The translations under genes and the position numbers were made by a program. This document shows positions 22,455 through 33,549 of a stretch of 64,000 bases of DNA, one piece after another. The notes beneath the pieces were generated by a model. That model was not told where the DNA came from and searched no databases. It saw only the letters and a list, made by a program, of their open reading frames with translations. The DNA lies in the NCBI GenBank assembly GCA_030765065.1, contig CM060990.1:499896190-499960189 (forward strand), written 5' to 3'. The DNA comes from Deroplatys truncata (taxonomy: Eukaryota; Arthropoda; Insecta; Mantodea; Mantidae). Numbering within the stretch: the stretch's first letter is position 1; each line of letters starts with the position of its first letter.

Positions 22455-23204
22455 GAACCCGGGCATCCTGGTCAACTTGGAACTCGTTGGAGAAGCTGCT
22501 GCTTGTTATATCATTTCCATCGCTAAAATCTGAAGTGTTGAGTGTTGGGCAGAGCACTTAGGAAAACAATTACTGACATTGTTCGCTAATGTAGTGAAAG
22601 CGTCTAACGGGTCAGCTAATGTGTGTCACCGTTACCTCCAGACGGAAGTATGTCGTTGATCGCTAATGTATGTAAACAGATCCGGAATGTAAACTTAAAA
22701 GCCTATTAATGTGTTGAAAGCGTCTAACATGTTCAGCTAATGGACAAGCGATTTCCCCAGATACAAGAAGGCTGCAGTGTTTCATTACATGACAGACTGT
22801 TACCGTGAGCAGACTACTTATACTCAAGCTCCAGTCAACAATTCATTAATCAAAAAACTTAATTGCTCGAGGATGCAATCTGCAGACCTTAGTAATCATA
22901 AAAAAAATGTTTGACGAACATTACCTAATTAATTTGCCGAGGGGCGGCAGGACTCGAGAAAACAATTCCATCAAGTCATGACGCCACAGTAGAACGCATG
23001 GGGGAGGGGGTAGAACCTGTTAGCACAGATACTGCCGGCATTAGGTGAGCACACAAAGCGAGAGGGGGCGGGGCCTAACGACACGAGACCTGGCGGCATG
23101 TGAGCACACAAAGGGAGGGGGCGGGGCTTGTCGGCGTAGAACAAAGAACTTTATCGCTTGTCGGCATCTCTCTACTGCGCTCAAGTCGCTATTCTATTGC
23201 TACT
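22455..23204. repeat. Element 1 right terminal segment with GC boxes
   Basis: Reverse complement of 4582-5330, with the GC boxes at about 23063-23073 and 23116-23126 and the duplicated GTTAGACGCTTTC motif. Few or no differences from the left copy were seen. Confidence 0.6.
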
Positions 23205-23210
23205 ACTGAA
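23205..23210 (+). repeat. Target site duplication of element 1, right
   Basis: ACTGAA, identical to 4576-4581. The sequence beyond it (GTTAAACTTC) does not pair with the left flank. Confidence 0.85.
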
Positions 23211-23774
23211 GTTAAACTTCATTAAATCACTTTCACACGACTTGAATAATACTCGTGCACACGATTTCATATCTTCGTTGTTAATGCTTTGTCAGTTTGG
23301 TGAGAATTTTTGCTAATAAGTTATACAGGTTCGTCACAACGAAATTCACTAGGCGACTGAAAGTAGTGTTTGTTTTTGCCGCAGCTTATACATTCTGTGT
23401 CCCCGGTGGTTTGAATTTTATCAGGAATTTTCTTATTGGCTCGTTGGATCCGCCAGTTGCAAAATTAAGAAGATGTGGGGAGCGTTTTCAATTTACTGAT
23501 TCGTTCTCTCTGAATCACGTGCTATAATACAATGCAGGATTCCTTTGTCTCGAGTTTATTTGGGGATGCTTTGAGAGTCTGTGAAATATGTCTCTCTTAT
23601 TCTATGCCTTAAACATATATCTTTGTTTGCACCAAAAATTATGTCTTTTTATAAACAAAATGTAGACTCGCTTTTGAATGTGTCCTGGCTACTTTGTGCG
23701 CAAAAGTGGAAATATCATGTGTCTTGCATATTCATAAAGTATATATAAAGATATTTTAAACAAAATAAAGACCA
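23211..23774. other. Interval between element 1 and SINE
   Basis: One random-looking 76-aa open frame (23297-23527) has no recognised motif. A 28-bp sequence at 23639-23666 is repeated in inverted orientation at 24343-24370. Confidence 0.4.
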
Positions 23775-24342
23775 ATCGGGATGGCTCAGGCGGTTATGTG
23801 TGTGGCCCGTTATCTGGAGGTCCCGAGATCGATCCCCAGCGACCGCCCACTCTGTCTCATGGGTTTTTCGTATTTTTTTCGGGTTGCCAGGCAAATGATA
23901 GGGTGGTTCATCTTCTACCACCACTCTCCTTCCTCTCATTTCATGTACCCATCATCTTCCTTGTCATTTGTTTCAGGGTTGTAGGACCAGGTGACGGTTT
24001 TGGTGGGTTACGGCTGGAAGGTGGCTTGCGCTCTGTAAAGAGTTCTTCCCTGGCGTCGCTGCGGTACCGCTCAGTTAGGACTCTCCTCAGCGTAAGGCTC
24101 CGCTCCGGGGGACCCTGGAGGTTGGTGGCTTGTGGGCATGTACCGTGCGGCGTCGGGTGTGTTCTATCTGGAAACGTTAGGGACCCCGTCCATGCTTTCC
24201 CCCGTGTCATCCGGATCTGGTCGCCCTTCGGGTCTCTCCCCACATCCCTCCCTCCCAGGGGTCACGTTGGAAGCATAATGGACCTACTGGCCTGCGCGCG
24301 TTGCTCAGCTCCGGTTCCGGGGACCTCTACGTGATACGTACC
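23775..24342 (+). mobile_element. tRNA-derived SINE, long variant
   Basis: The head has A-box-like TGGCTCAGGCGG and B-box-like GAGATCGATCCC. The body 'CATGGGTTTTTCG' ... 'GGGTTGCCAGGCAAATGATA' is related to the SINE at 2809. It has a GC-rich 3' region (about 24000-24330) matching the reverse-strand copies at 56430 and 58420. Open frames of up to 178 aa across it are by-products of its GC content. Confidence 0.78.
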
Positions 24343-24370
24343 TCTACATTTTGTTTATAAAAAAACATAA

Positions 24371-24686
24371 CTTTACCGTGATATCGCTATAATTAATACA
24401 ATAAAGACATGATTATAAACATGATAGTATACTCATTAAATATCGTAAGTGCCCCTATGAATGTTGAGACCACTTTAATAAGTTAATATTTTCGAAGCAT
24501 TCATACTTCCTATTTCTGTAACCATATTTCTGACCATTTTTTTATGTTTGGGTAGAGTCGATCCTCCCTAGTTACTAAGTTAAATAACCTGAGTCATTTC
24601 TGTTTAAACTGGTTTTCTGGGTAAATGTGTATTTTTAAACGTCACTGCCTCGGAATATACCTGGTTCTTACTTTGGACATGGTTTG
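24371..24686. other. AT-rich flank left of element 2, nothing recognised
   Basis: No coding or repeat signal seen. It ends at the target duplication AAAATT (24687-24692). Confidence 0.45.
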
Positions 24687-24715
24687 AAAATTATTAGAAT
24701 ATATAGGGGGGAGCT

Positions 24716-25885
24716 GGGGCACTTTTGCGTTTATATGGGAAAGAATAGGGAAAACGAAGGTAGATGCGACGGTTCAAGGAGGAAAATGTGTTTATACGGG
24801 GAAGATAGGTACTACGGGGACAGATCCGAGGTAGAGCAGGGGTTGAAGGAGTGAGGATATCCTTTATATGTGAAGTTGGGGAATACGAGGAGAAGTGCTA
24901 GACAGATGCTGAAGGAGGGTGCGATACGCTTTATACGGGAGAGATAGGAAATACGAGAAGAAATGCTAGACTAGACAGGGCTTAAAAGGTAGAATATGAC
25001 TTATATGGGAGAGATAGCAAACCGGGAAGAGGTGTTTGGCTAGGAGGGTTTGAATGACAGAGTATGCGTTTATATGAGGAGACGAGGAAAACGATGGGAG
25101 TAGCTAGGTTGGAGGAGCATTCAAGGAGGAAAATACGTTTATATGAGAGATAGGGAAGACCAGGGCCGATGCTAGGCTATACAGGGTCTGGAGGAGGGGA
25201 ATGCGCTTTGTACGGGAGGTAGGGAATACGAGGAGAAGTGCTAGGCTAGACAGAGTTTGAGGTGTGGAGTAGGTGTTTATATCGGAAAGATAGGAAAAAC
25301 TATAACATATGATAGGCTAGTTAGATGCTGAAGGAGGGAATATGGAATTATATATAGGAGAGATAGGGAATGCGGGAAGAGGTATAGACTAGACAGAGCT
25401 TGAAGGGTATAATATGTATTTTATATGAGAGAGCTAGCAAACCGAGGAGAGGGATTAGGCTAGGAGGGTTTGAATGATAGAGTGTAGGTTTATATGGAGA
25501 GACGAGGGCAGATTCTAGGTTGAGAGAACCTTCAAGGAGGAAAATCCGTTTACATGGGAGAGATAGGGAAAACGAGGGGAGTTCCGAGGTAGAGCAGGGG
25601 TTGAAGGAGGGGAACTCCCTTTACGTGTTAGAGGTAGGGAATCCGAGAAGCGGTAGTTAGACAGAGGTTAAGGAGTAGGGTATACGTGTATGTGGGGAAG
25701 ATATGGAAAACGGAGAGAGAACCTGTGTTAGGAGAGAGTTGAAGGAGTGCAATGCGCTTCATCTGAGAGAGGTAGGGAATACGAGGAGAGGTGCTAATCC
25801 AGACAGAGGTTGAGGAGTAGTATATGCGTTTGTATGGGAAAATATAGGGAAACGGGAAGAGAGGCAGGGAGGTTAGTGTTGCTGT
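24716..25885. repeat. Purine-rich minisatellite, element 2 left arm
   Basis: About 16 imperfect ~70-bp units of the GGGAGAGATAGGGAAWACG type ending with TTTATATGG. Same family as 7612-8228 and 37090-38130. Confidence 0.8.
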
Positions 25886-26306
25886 ATGTGTAATGTCCAT
25901 CCATGCGTAACATAATTTAGACTCATTGACTTCAAGATTTAAAAGCTAACAAAGCCTATATTGCGTTCTAACGTCCCGGCAGCGTGCCTCTAAAAGGTTG
26001 GAGCTGGTCGTCGATCGAAGTATCCCGCCGCATGTATTTTGATTGATTAATGTAATTAAACGCTGATCGTCGATCGATGAATACAATTACTCCAACTAAG
26101 CAATGTTTATTATTACAGTATGAAGAGTGATTAGGATAGTATCGTATATATGTAGGGTAAACCGGTTAGTATCACAAGTGTTCATGGTAATTCAGAGCAG
26201 CGATTCGTGCCAGAGGTATTTACGCCAATTTCCATATGTTTTGAGTAGTATGTCGGGTATTTAAGTCATTTTAATAGCTAATTCTGGTAACATCACAGGA
26301 ATTCAC
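25886..26306. other. Unique arm segment of element 2
   Basis: No gene. It carries single copies of a motif ('TTAGTATCACAAGTG', 'GGTAATTCAGAGC') that is amplified into an array in element 3 (38515-39057). The inverted copy lies at about 33129-33549. Confidence 0.5.
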
Positions 26307-26470
26307 GGTAATATAGAGAGTAATTAGATTACAAACATTTCTCATCCAACGTTAGAATACTTTTATATACCTTTTTTCTAAATCTTACAAACGTTTTATA
26401 CGTTAAAAAGTTAGTGAGTGAGACGGAGAGGGATAAATTGCATTTTAGTTTACAGTGAAGGTATATAGAA
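26307..26470. repeat. Family-conserved arm block, element 2 left
   Basis: Starts GGTAATATAGAGAGTAATTA, then TTTCTCATCCAACGTTAGAA and GAGACGGAGAGGGATAAA. Homologous to 8229-8390 and 39059-39205. Confidence 0.8.
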
Positions 26471-26559
26471 GTATTCTAAACTACACCCACACCGAACGCC
26501 CCAACCTATCCCTAAGTTGACTTCTCATTGTCTATTCAATCCTATCATCGTCTAACCTA

Positions 26560-27170
26560 ATCAACGTAACAGGACGTAACACCACGTAACATAACGACGT
26601 AACGCAATTAGCAAACGTAACCACGCAACAGGACGTAACACTGCGAAACATAACCACGTAACACAACGTAACGTAGGTAACAAACGTAACCACGTAACAG
26701 GACGTAACAACACGTAACATAGCCACGTAACACAACGTAACATAAGCACGTAACACAGCGTAACACCGCGTTACCATTAAACGTAACCAGCGTAACAAGA
26801 CGTCACACTACTTTACATAACAACGTAACCACGTGAAAAGACGTAACATCACGTAAAAGGATATAACATCACGTAACATAACCACGTAACAAGACGTCAC
26901 ACTACGTAACATAGCCATGTAACCACGTGACAAAACGTAACATCACGAAACAAGACGTAACGTAAGCACATAACCACGTAGCACGACCTAACACCACGTA
27001 ACCAACGTGACATCTCGTAACATAAGTGCGTAGCACCACGTAACATAAGCACGTAACCACGTAAACCATGTAACCACGTATAATAACCACCTAACATGAC
27101 GTAACACCCTGTGACATGACGTAACCGGAAACGTAACAAGACGTAACAACACCTAATCTCCATAACCAGA
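26560..27170. repeat. Short GTAACA satellite, element 2 left arm
   Basis: Irregular 10-17-bp units of the form ACGTAACA plus 2-9 bases ('ACCACGTAACATAACCACG'). They produce meaningless Y/V/T-rich frames ('CYVVMLR') on the minus strand. The motif core GTAACA is shared with the 21-bp satellite of element 1. Confidence 0.8.
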
Positions 27171-27470
27171 GATAACCTCGAGTTTCTTTTAGTGAAATTG
27201 CGGCGTTTTTTCAGGTTTTATTATTTAAGAGTCTTAATTGAAAAGTTTTACATCAACATACCTTTATTTTAGTTCGCTGTAGGCGCCTCTTCCCTTTAGC
27301 TAGGCTTGAGTCTAGCACTAGGATTGCTCCTAATGTCAGGGTTAACGCCTCCCCGTCCATCTTCTTATTCTTTTTTATTCATCAGGTGTCTGCAAGGTGT
27401 ATACACATCACATGGACAAACTTCCATTTTTGAATTGTAGACTCACGGAGAAAATCTTCATCCTTGACTT
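27171..27470. repeat. Arm segment between satellite and polB, element 2 left
   Basis: Non-coding DNA containing CATACCTTTATTTTAGTTCG and AAAATCTTCATCC. It is shared with element 3 at 39212-39480 and, inverted, with 31930-32230 and 42670-42910. Confidence 0.6.
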
Positions 27471-27478
27471 ACATTCTC

Positions 27479-28970
27479 TTAAGCGGTGTTTGTAATACTG
27501 TAATTCCCATATGCATATGTCATTAATCCATCCACGGCAATAACTCTTTTGTTATCAAACGGAGTCAATGTGATTTTATTTACTTGCACTGTGCTAACAG
27601 CATGATTCCCGGACAGGATCAGATTCATGGCCGTTCTGATGATTGCACGGGCGTTAGGACAGTTTATATATCGGTCAAATGTAATGTACTGCTTCATTTA
27701 CTACGTTTTATGCCTTTAATGTTTTTATAAGCGAACCTTGAATATCTAAGGCGTACATCTTTGGTCGTAGTCCAACAAAGCGTAGAATGATTTTGCTATT
27801 AGCCTCATCATTAAATTTTCCGAACACCTTTTTGTTCTGAGTGGAGTCACATATATGGTTGACAGGATAATCAGCTGTATCCGGATGTTCGACAAAACGT
27901 AGCTTCTCCTGGTACATATCTTCAGTTTTCACACGATGAATAAACGAATCAGTGTGCATATACATAAGCTTCAAGTTTTCAGCCCCATAATATGGTAATA
28001 ACACATCATAATGATACTGATACATTAATATCTTGGAGATGTCCGAACACTCATACTGATGTATATACGCTTGTTGAATACAATCTGTCGTGAGGCCATA
28101 TGTACAACAGCTAGATTAGAAGCATACATCGTCCTATGAATAAACGTAGGCTTGGCGATCAACTTTTCCAGGATCTTGTCATTTGTAACCAGTCGTATAT
28201 CCATACGATTACGCAGGTTCTCCATAGCTTTTCCAAACATGGCGTAGTTAATCAGTTTGTAGAGGTCCTTTTCGAAGTCATTTGAAGCCTCTTGTTGCAG
28301 CCTATTGTTAAATTCAACATAAGGTTTTAACCACTGTGACTGTCGGAATTGTAGCACACGATGGATTTTTGTTACTCGTAGTCCATGATTAAGAGCCCGC
28401 TTCAAAGCCATGCAATGTACTACATACTTCTTTCGAGGTCCAAGATGGGTATCACTTTCTTTGTACTCGAGTCCTTAGCATTCATACACTCCGGCAGGAA
28501 AGGCAGGTCGTTGTGTAGATCTTGACGTTCTGCAGGATATTCGATGTCAACTTCTAATACATATCAATGAGGATCATCTTCTTGTAGTCTTTCTAAGTCG
28601 ATTTTTTCAGATGACACCAACTCGAATCCACCATAAGGGAGGGCGTGGGCACTTGGCACAACCATATTCGTTATTGGTGTCCTCATGTGTAATAAATTGG
28701 GTTGGTCTCGACGGATCATACTTCTCCATGTAGGCGTGGTTTTTTTCGGCATACCGGTGGGAAACCGGTGCAGGCTTTTCTTGCTTCAACAGATGGAGGC
28801 AGGGGAATGTAGCTACTTCCTCGTAACGGATTGTACATGTTAATGCGATGGCGAATACCTTCTACAGCAGGCAGAGCCCAGTTACTGTCCTTAAGTTGTG
28901 ATTCCTCCATTTCAGTAACCAACGTCTTCATTTTCGTTTCCAGCAGAGAGTCCAGATCCTGCATTAACAT
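27479..28970 (-). pseudogene. polB: Family B DNA polymerase, internally deleted copy (left arm)
   Basis: Minus-strand fragments from 28970 down: an N-terminal piece (to 'EARKA', about 28780), then directly a palm-domain piece (28790-28412), the motif B piece (28411-28025), the motif C piece (28025-27708) and the C-terminus (27697-27479). The exonuclease and endonuclease VII-like middle is missing. Motif B reads KLINYAMFGKAMENLRN. Motif C reads MHTDS, where DTDS is expected, so a catalytic aspartate is histidine. Frameshifts separate the pieces. It mirrors the right-arm copy and shares its lesions. Confidence 0.8.
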
Positions 28971-29042
28971 CCAGAATAAATTGATGAGCTATGCTTTATG
29001 TAATCTGTATTAGCAAAATTTGTCTGCATCAAGCCTCAACGC

Positions 29043-31921
29043 GTGAGCAAATACGAGCAACTTCAAAATAAATATGACCTCATCTGCGTTTCTTATGCAA
29101 TTCCGGTTTCTCAAATATCTAATTTTCAGAAGCTTAACAGCATCTCTATCAACGTCTTCGGCCTGGATAAGAAGCATGAAGTGTATCCAATAAAGGTCGC
29201 TGAGACTGAACTACCTGAACACCGTGTCCTCCTACTATTGAGTGACGGTACTGGAACACATCACTACGTTTATATAAAGAATTTTGAAAAACTTATTCGA
29301 CGTCAGAAAAGTGTGCATAATGAACGTGTTTATACCTGTAAGCGTTCATTCACACATTTTGATGACCGTAATGGACGCAGTAGACTGAAAAGGACTACAA
29401 AAACATGCTGCCATCTGTTGTCAACACGGTATTGCAAGTGTTACGCCTACCAAGGAGAAATCCATTGTACAGTTTAAAATTTTTGAAAGGATGTTGAAAC
29501 TACATTACGTTATCTATGCAGACTTTGAAAGCATTCTCGCCCCATGCCATACATGTATTCTCAATCCTGAAACTTCATATTCAACCGCTTATCAGCAGCA
29601 TGTACTCATGAGTTTCTGCGTTTACGTTAAACCGTCATCCGACGTTGAACATGTGGAAAATGGTATTCCTAAGCATCCCTATGTATATCGTGGTGTTGAT
29701 GCTGCTCAGAAGTTTATGCAATACCTGTCGTTCCTTGCAAAGGAAATTATTAATATATACAAATCTGCCATCCCTCTGAAACTTACAGATCAACAGCAGA
29801 AGGATTTCAACGCCTCTACAGCATGCTACTTGTGTGGAAAAACCTTTACTGAAGAGAACTACAAAGTACGCGACCATGATCATATCAGTGGTGAATATCG
29901 TGGAAGTATACATAATGAATGTAATTTAGCCTGCAAAACACCTAAATATATTCCAGTCTTCAAGCATAACCTCAGTGGGTATGACTCACACTTCATTGTT
30001 AAGGAGTTGGAATGTACAAGTGAGCGGGTGGAAGTAATTTCTAACTCTGAAGAAAGCTATATATCATTCTCCGAATATGTAGGAGATATAAAGCTTCGGT
30101 TTGTGGATAAATTGCGGTTCCTCAGTACAAGCTTGAATAAGCTGGTGAATAATCTAACATCGTACCCTGAAACAATGAAGAACTTTGGAGAAGAAAAGTT
30201 GAAGTTGCTGACTCATAGGGGGTATTTCCTTATGAATAAGGAAATACCCCCTATGTACCCATCACGTCATGGGGTGTTTTGAACGAAACCTGCTTGCCTC
30301 CTAAGGACTCCTGCTACAATAGATTAAATGAAGAAGAAATTAGTAATGCTGACTACGATCATACTAGAAATCTATGGGAGCTGCTTAATGTAAGAAAACT
30401 GGGCGAGTGCAGCGACCTCTACTTAATCTCGGATGTACTTCTTCTAGCCGATGTCTTTGAGACATTTAGAGATGAAGCTCTCCAAACACACAAAGTCGAC
30501 CCTGCCCATTATTTCAACTCTCCAGAACTAACATGGGAGGCCATGTTGCTGTATACTGGAATTCAGCTGGAACTGTTACAGGATTATGATCAATTACTCA
30601 TGATGGAATCCGGTATAAGAGGAGGTTTATGTCCAGTTTCCCACCGGCATGACGAAGTAAACATCGCCTACATGGAGAAGTATGATCCATCGAGACCAAT
30701 CCAATTTATTACATATGAGGACGCCAATAACCAATATGGTTGGGCCATGTGCCACGCCCCCCTTTTTGGTGCATTTAAGTGGGTGTCATCTGGAAAAATC
30801 GACTTAGAAAGACCACAAGAAAATGATTCTCATGGATATATATTAGAAGTTGACATCGAACATCCTGCAGAACTTCACGATCTACACAACGACCTGCCTT
30901 TCCTGCCGGAGTGTATGAATGCTAAGGACTCGAGTACAAAGAAAGTGATACCCATCTTGGACCTCGAAAGAAGTATGTAGTACATTGCATGGCTTTGAAG
31001 CGGGCTCTTAATCATGGACTACGAGTAACAAAAATCCATCGTGTGCTACAATTCCGACAGTCACAGTGGTTAAAACCTTATGTTGAATTTAACAATAGAC
31101 TGCGACAAGAGGCTTCAAATGACTTCGAAAAGGACCTCTACAAACTGATTAACTACGCCATGTTTGGAAAAGCTATGGAGAACCTGCGTAATCGTATGGA
31201 TATACGACTGGTTACAAATGACAAGATCCTGGAAAAGTTGATCGCCAAGCCTACGTTTATTCATAGGACGATGTATGCTTCTAATCTAGCTGTTGTACAT
31301 ATGGCCTCACGACAGATTGTATTCAACAAGCGTATATACATCAGTATGAGTGTTCGGACATCTCCAAGATATTAATGTATCAGTATCATTATGATGTGTT
31401 ATTACCATATTATGGGGCTGAAACCTTGAAGCTTATGTATATGCACACTGATTCGTTTATTCATCGTGTGAAAACTGAAGATATGTACCAGGAGAAGCTA
31501 CGTTTTGTCGAACATCTGGATACAGCTGATTATCCTGTCAACCATATATGTGACTCCACTCAGAACAAAAAGGTGTTCGGAAAATTTAATGATGAGGCTA
31601 ATAGCAAAATCATTCTACGCTTTGTTGGACTACGACCTAAGATGTACGCCTTAGATATTCAAGGTTCGCTTATAAAAACATTAAAGGCATAAAACGTAGT
31701 AAATGAAGCAGTACATTACATTTGACCGATATATAAACTGTCCTAAAACCCGTGCAATCATCAGAACGCCCATGAATCTGATCCTGTCCGGGAATCATGC
31801 TGTTAGCACAGTGCAAGTGAATAAAATCACATTGACTCCGTTTGATGGCAAAAGAGTTATTGCCGAGGATGTAATAACAACATATGCATACGGGCATTAC
31901 GGCAGTATAAACAGCGCATAA
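29043..31921 (+). pseudogene. polB: Family B DNA polymerase with endonuclease VII-like domain, broken
   Basis: Six open pieces in changing frames, listed in order. 29043-29477 is the N-terminal region. 29491-30282 has exonuclease motif I (YADFES), an HNH endonuclease VII-like module (CYLCG, DHDHISGEYRG, HNECNL) and exonuclease II (HNLSGYDSHF). 30279-30980 has exonuclease III (YLISDVLLLADVFE) and motif A (EDANNQYGWAM). 30989-31375 has motif B (NYAMFGKAMENLRNR). 31375-31692 has motif C, mutated to MHTDS. 31703-31921 is the C-terminus. The combined length of about 950 residues suits viral and Polinton-type (DNA_pol_B_2) enzymes, which replicate linear DNA from a protein primer. At least five frameshifts and the lost aspartate make it inactive. 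From about 30613 on it lies within the arm; upstream is single-copy. Confidence 0.88.
30214..30255. repeat. 42-nt perfect hairpin inside polB
   Basis: CATAGGGGGTATTTCCTTAT, two bases GA, then its exact complement, ending at 30255. Element 3 has no such hairpin at the homologous place (about 41010-41035). It replaces codons that read a 'KGVFPYD'-type motif there. Confidence 0.9.
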
Positions 31922-32239
31922 GAGAATGTAAGTCAAGAAAGAAGATTTTCTCCGTGAGTCTACAATTTAAAAAATGGAAGTTTGTCCATGTGATGTGTAT
32001 ACACCTGGTAGACACTTGATGAATAAAGAAGAATAAGAAGATGGAAGGGGAGGCGTTAAGCCTGCCATTAGGAGCAATCGTAGTGCTGTCTCTAGCCTAG
32101 ATAAATGGGAGAGGCGCCTACATCGAACTAAAATGAAGGATGTTGATGAAAAACTTTTCAATTAAGACTCTCAAATAATAAAACCTGAATAAAACGCCGC
32201 AATTTCACTAAAAGAAACTCGAGGTTATCTCTGGTTAGG
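31922..32239. repeat. Arm segment between polB and satellite, element 2 right
   Basis: Non-coding, inverted copy of 27171-27470. Confidence 0.55.
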
Positions 32240-32880
32240 GGATTAGATGGTGTAACGTCTTGTTACGTTTCTGGTTACGTCATGTCACAATGTGTTACGT
32301 AATATTACGTGGTTACGATAAGTGGTTACATGGTTGCTACATGTTGTTAGGTCTTGTTACGTGGTTACGTGCTTGTGTTACATGGTGCTACGTGCTTATG
32401 CTACGCGATGTTACGTTGGTTACGTGATGTTGCGTCGTGTTACGTAGTTATGTGCTTATGTTACATGGTGTTACGTATTGTTACATGATGTTATGTCTTG
32501 TCACGTGGTTACGTGGCTATGTTACGTAGTGTGACGTCTTGTTATGTGGTTATGTTACGCAGTGTTACACCTTGTTACGTGAAATTGCCGCTAGTCACGT
32601 GGTTACGTGGCTATGTTTCGTAGTGTGACGTCTTGTTACGCTGGTTACGTTTACTGGTTATGCGGTGTTACGCTGTGTTACGTGGTTACGTGCTTATGTT
32701 ACGTTGTTTTACGTGGCTATGTTACGTGGTGTTACGCCTTGTTACGTGGTTGCGCTTGGAGCCTACGTTACGTCTTGTTACGTGGTTATGTTACGCAGTG
32801 TTACGTCCTGTTGCGTGGTTACGTTACGTCTTGTTACGTGGTTATGTTACGTGGTGTTACGTCTTGTTACGTTGATTAGG
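32240..32880. repeat. Short TGTTACG satellite, element 2 right arm
   Basis: Inverted counterpart of 26560-27170. Unit order is less well preserved than in the rest of the arm, as expected of rapid satellite turnover. Confidence 0.8.
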
Positions 32881-32959
32881 TTAGACGATGATATGATTGA
32901 ATAGACAATGAGAAATCAAAGTAGGAATAGGTTAGGCGTTCGTTGCGGGTTTAGCTTAG

Positions 32960-33128
32960 AATACTTCTATATACCTTCACTGTAAACTAAAATGCAATTT
33001 ATCCCTCTCCGTCTCACTCACTAACTGTTTAACGTATAAAACGTTTGTAATATTTAGAAAAAAGGTATATAAAAGTATTCTAACGTTGGATGAGAAATGT
33101 TTGTAATCTAATTACTCTCTATATTACC
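32960..33128. repeat. Family-conserved arm block, element 2 right
   Basis: Inverted copy of 26307-26470, containing TTTATCCCTCTCCGTCTC and AATTACTCTCTATATTACC. Confidence 0.8.
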
Positions 33129-33549
33129 GTGAATTCCTGTGATGTTACCAGAATTACCTATTAAAGTGACTTAAATACCCGACATACTACCCAAAATAAA
33201 TGAAAATTGGCGTAATCACTGCTCTGAATTACCATGAACGCTTGTGATACTAACCGGTTTACCCTGCATATATACGATACTATCCGAATTACTCTTCATA
33301 CTGTAACAATAAAAGATGCTTAATTGGAGTAATTGTATTCATCGATCGACAACAGCATTTAATTACGTTAATCAATCAAAATACATGCGGCGGGATACTT
33401 CGATTGACGACCAGCGTCCAACCCTTTAGAGGCACGATGCCGGGATGCTAGAACGCAATATAACCTTTGTTAGCTTTTAAATCTTGAAGTCAATGGGTCT
33501 AAATGGTGTTATGCATGGATAGACATTGCACATACATCAACACTAACCT

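Larger units (their letters stand above)
4582..23204. mobile_element. Element 1: giant palindromic Polinton-like element
   Basis: An inverted repeat begins AGTAGCAATAGAATAG at 4582 and ends with its exact complement at 23204. The outermost bases are flanked by the identical hexamer ACTGAA at 4576-4581 and 23205-23210. Homology between the flanks stops at that point. Symmetry runs to a centre at about 13283, so the left arm is about 8.7 kb and the right about 9.9 kb. The difference is almost wholly three extra 414-bp units on the right. Arms are near-identical but not identical: a Glu/Asp difference in the zinc-finger ORF, base changes in the 21-bp satellite, and copy-number differences. A 6-bp duplication and a 5'-AG end are Polinton/Maverick hallmarks, and 18.6 kb is within their usual size range. 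No polB, integrase, ATPase, protease or capsid gene is present, so it is inferred to be non-autonomous. Confidence 0.85.

Noticed and set aside
4582..23204. Classical Foldback or Galileo-type element
   Set aside because: Those are P-superfamily relatives with 7-bp duplications, as far as known; here the duplication is 6 bp and sister elements carry polB.
4576..23210. Palindrome as a pure assembly artefact
   Set aside because: Not excluded, but arm differences (6 versus 9 units, base changes, a residue change) and the hexamer outside the arms argue for real sequence.
23798..24334. 178-aa open frame in a GC-rich region
   Set aside because: It lies wholly within a SINE and has no domain; the same region in other copies is closed in that frame.
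26532..27163. Y/V/R-rich open frames within the GTAACA array and its mirror at 32607-32904
   Set aside because: Satellite-derived low-complexity translation.
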